This document shows, piece after piece, positions 6,151 through 6,280 of a stretch of DNA of 6,280 nt. Within the stretch, counting starts at the first letter, position 1. The number at the start of each line of letters is the position of its first letter. The position numbers and the translations under genes are program-made. The notes under the pieces were generated by a model. It saw only the letters and a program-made list of their open reading frames with translations. It ran no database searches and had not been told where the DNA came from. This DNA comes from Chloroflexota bacterium (GTDB lineage Bacteria > Chloroflexota > Anaerolineae > Anaerolineales > Villigracilaceae): the NCBI GenBank assembly GCA_021796315.1, contig JAJYOH010000370.1, forward strand, positions 1 to 6,280, in the 5' to 3' direction.

Positions 6151-6280
6151 ATGCCTTATACATCACCGGAACTGAAGAACCTCGCGCTACAACTTATCCA
6201 GGAGGCGGAGCAAAAAGGAGCAACGCTCCGCCTCCTGGGGGGGCTGGCTTTCTATCTGGCGAGTTCCGGGATCGCACAGA
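6151..6280 (+). CDS. Start of a gene, possibly nucleotidyltransferase-fold protein, cut by window end
   Basis: An open frame begins with ATG at 6151, six bases after the permease stop, and stays open for 43 codons to the window end. It reads MPYTSPELKNLALQLIQE, then an amphipathic charged helix, then TLRLLGGLAFYLASSGIAQ. The LLGGLA block after a helix resembles the GG motif at the start of AbiEii-like and other minimal nucleotidyltransferases, from memory of the family. The Asp-x-Asp catalytic motif that would confirm this would lie beyond the window. No clear Shine-Dalgarno precedes the ATG. It may be the last gene of the operon or an unrelated neighbour reading the same way. Its start region contains a perfect 14-bp inverted repeat. 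Confidence 0.6.
   Translation, partial: MPYTSPELKNLALQLIQEAEQKGATLRLLGGLAFYLASSGIAQ
6198..6238. repeat. Perfect 14-bp inverted repeat (strong hairpin) with 13-nt loop
   Basis: CCAGGAGGCGGAGC (6198-6211) is exactly reverse-complementary to GCTCCGCCTCCTGG (6225-6238), separated by 13 bases. The stem is GC-rich and would be very stable in RNA. It sits within the first 30 codons of the frame opened at 6151. It has no T-run after it on either strand, so it is not a standard intrinsic terminator. It could be an attenuating or mRNA-processing structure between the permease and the next gene, or a coding coincidence. Confidence 0.8.

Overview
This window is a piece of a bacterial chromosome with mixed, moderate GC. 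It holds a five-gene, plus-strand catabolic operon next to the decayed end of a transposon. Compact gene packing, consensus-type promoter and Shine-Dalgarno signals, and family content (BtpA/SgcQ-type protein, FGGY kinase, SDR dehydrogenase, APC permease) all fit a free-living bacterium. The protein style is reminiscent of Chloroflexota (Anaerolineae-like). That taxonomic impression is weak, because no marker gene is present.

Layout. Positions 1-284 hold the left end of an IS1182-family insertion sequence on the minus strand. It has an outer terminal repeat near 262-284 and an N-terminal transposase fragment broken by two frameshifts. Positions 285-448 are the control region of the operon. 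They contain a perfect consensus sigma-70-type promoter (TTGACA, 17 bp, TATAAT at 404-432), with an imperfect inverted repeat centred on the -35 box. Then come a DeoR-family repressor (449-1252), a BtpA/SgcQ-type TIM-barrel protein (1256-2068), an FGGY-family carbohydrate kinase (2070-3575), a classical SDR dehydrogenase (3613-4413), a 129-bp gap with a possible 24-codon small ORF (4410-4484), and a 12-helix APC-superfamily permease (4543-6144). A further gene starts at 6151 and runs off the window. It may be a nucleotidyltransferase-fold protein, and its start contains a perfect 14-bp inverted repeat.

How the genes may work together (inference). The permease imports a small substrate, the SDR oxidises or reduces it using NAD(H), the FGGY kinase phosphorylates it, and the SgcQ-like barrel acts on the product. 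The DeoR protein probably senses a phosphorylated intermediate and represses its own operon. The substrate cannot be read from sequence. The kinase lacks the Met-His-Gly motif of true xylulokinases, and the transporter belongs to a superfamily better known for amino acids and amines than for sugars. This makes the operon a plausible uncharacterised pathway. The DeoR plus SgcQ pairing recalls the poorly understood sgc cluster of Escherichia coli, but with a kinase and a permease in place of the phosphotransferase system.
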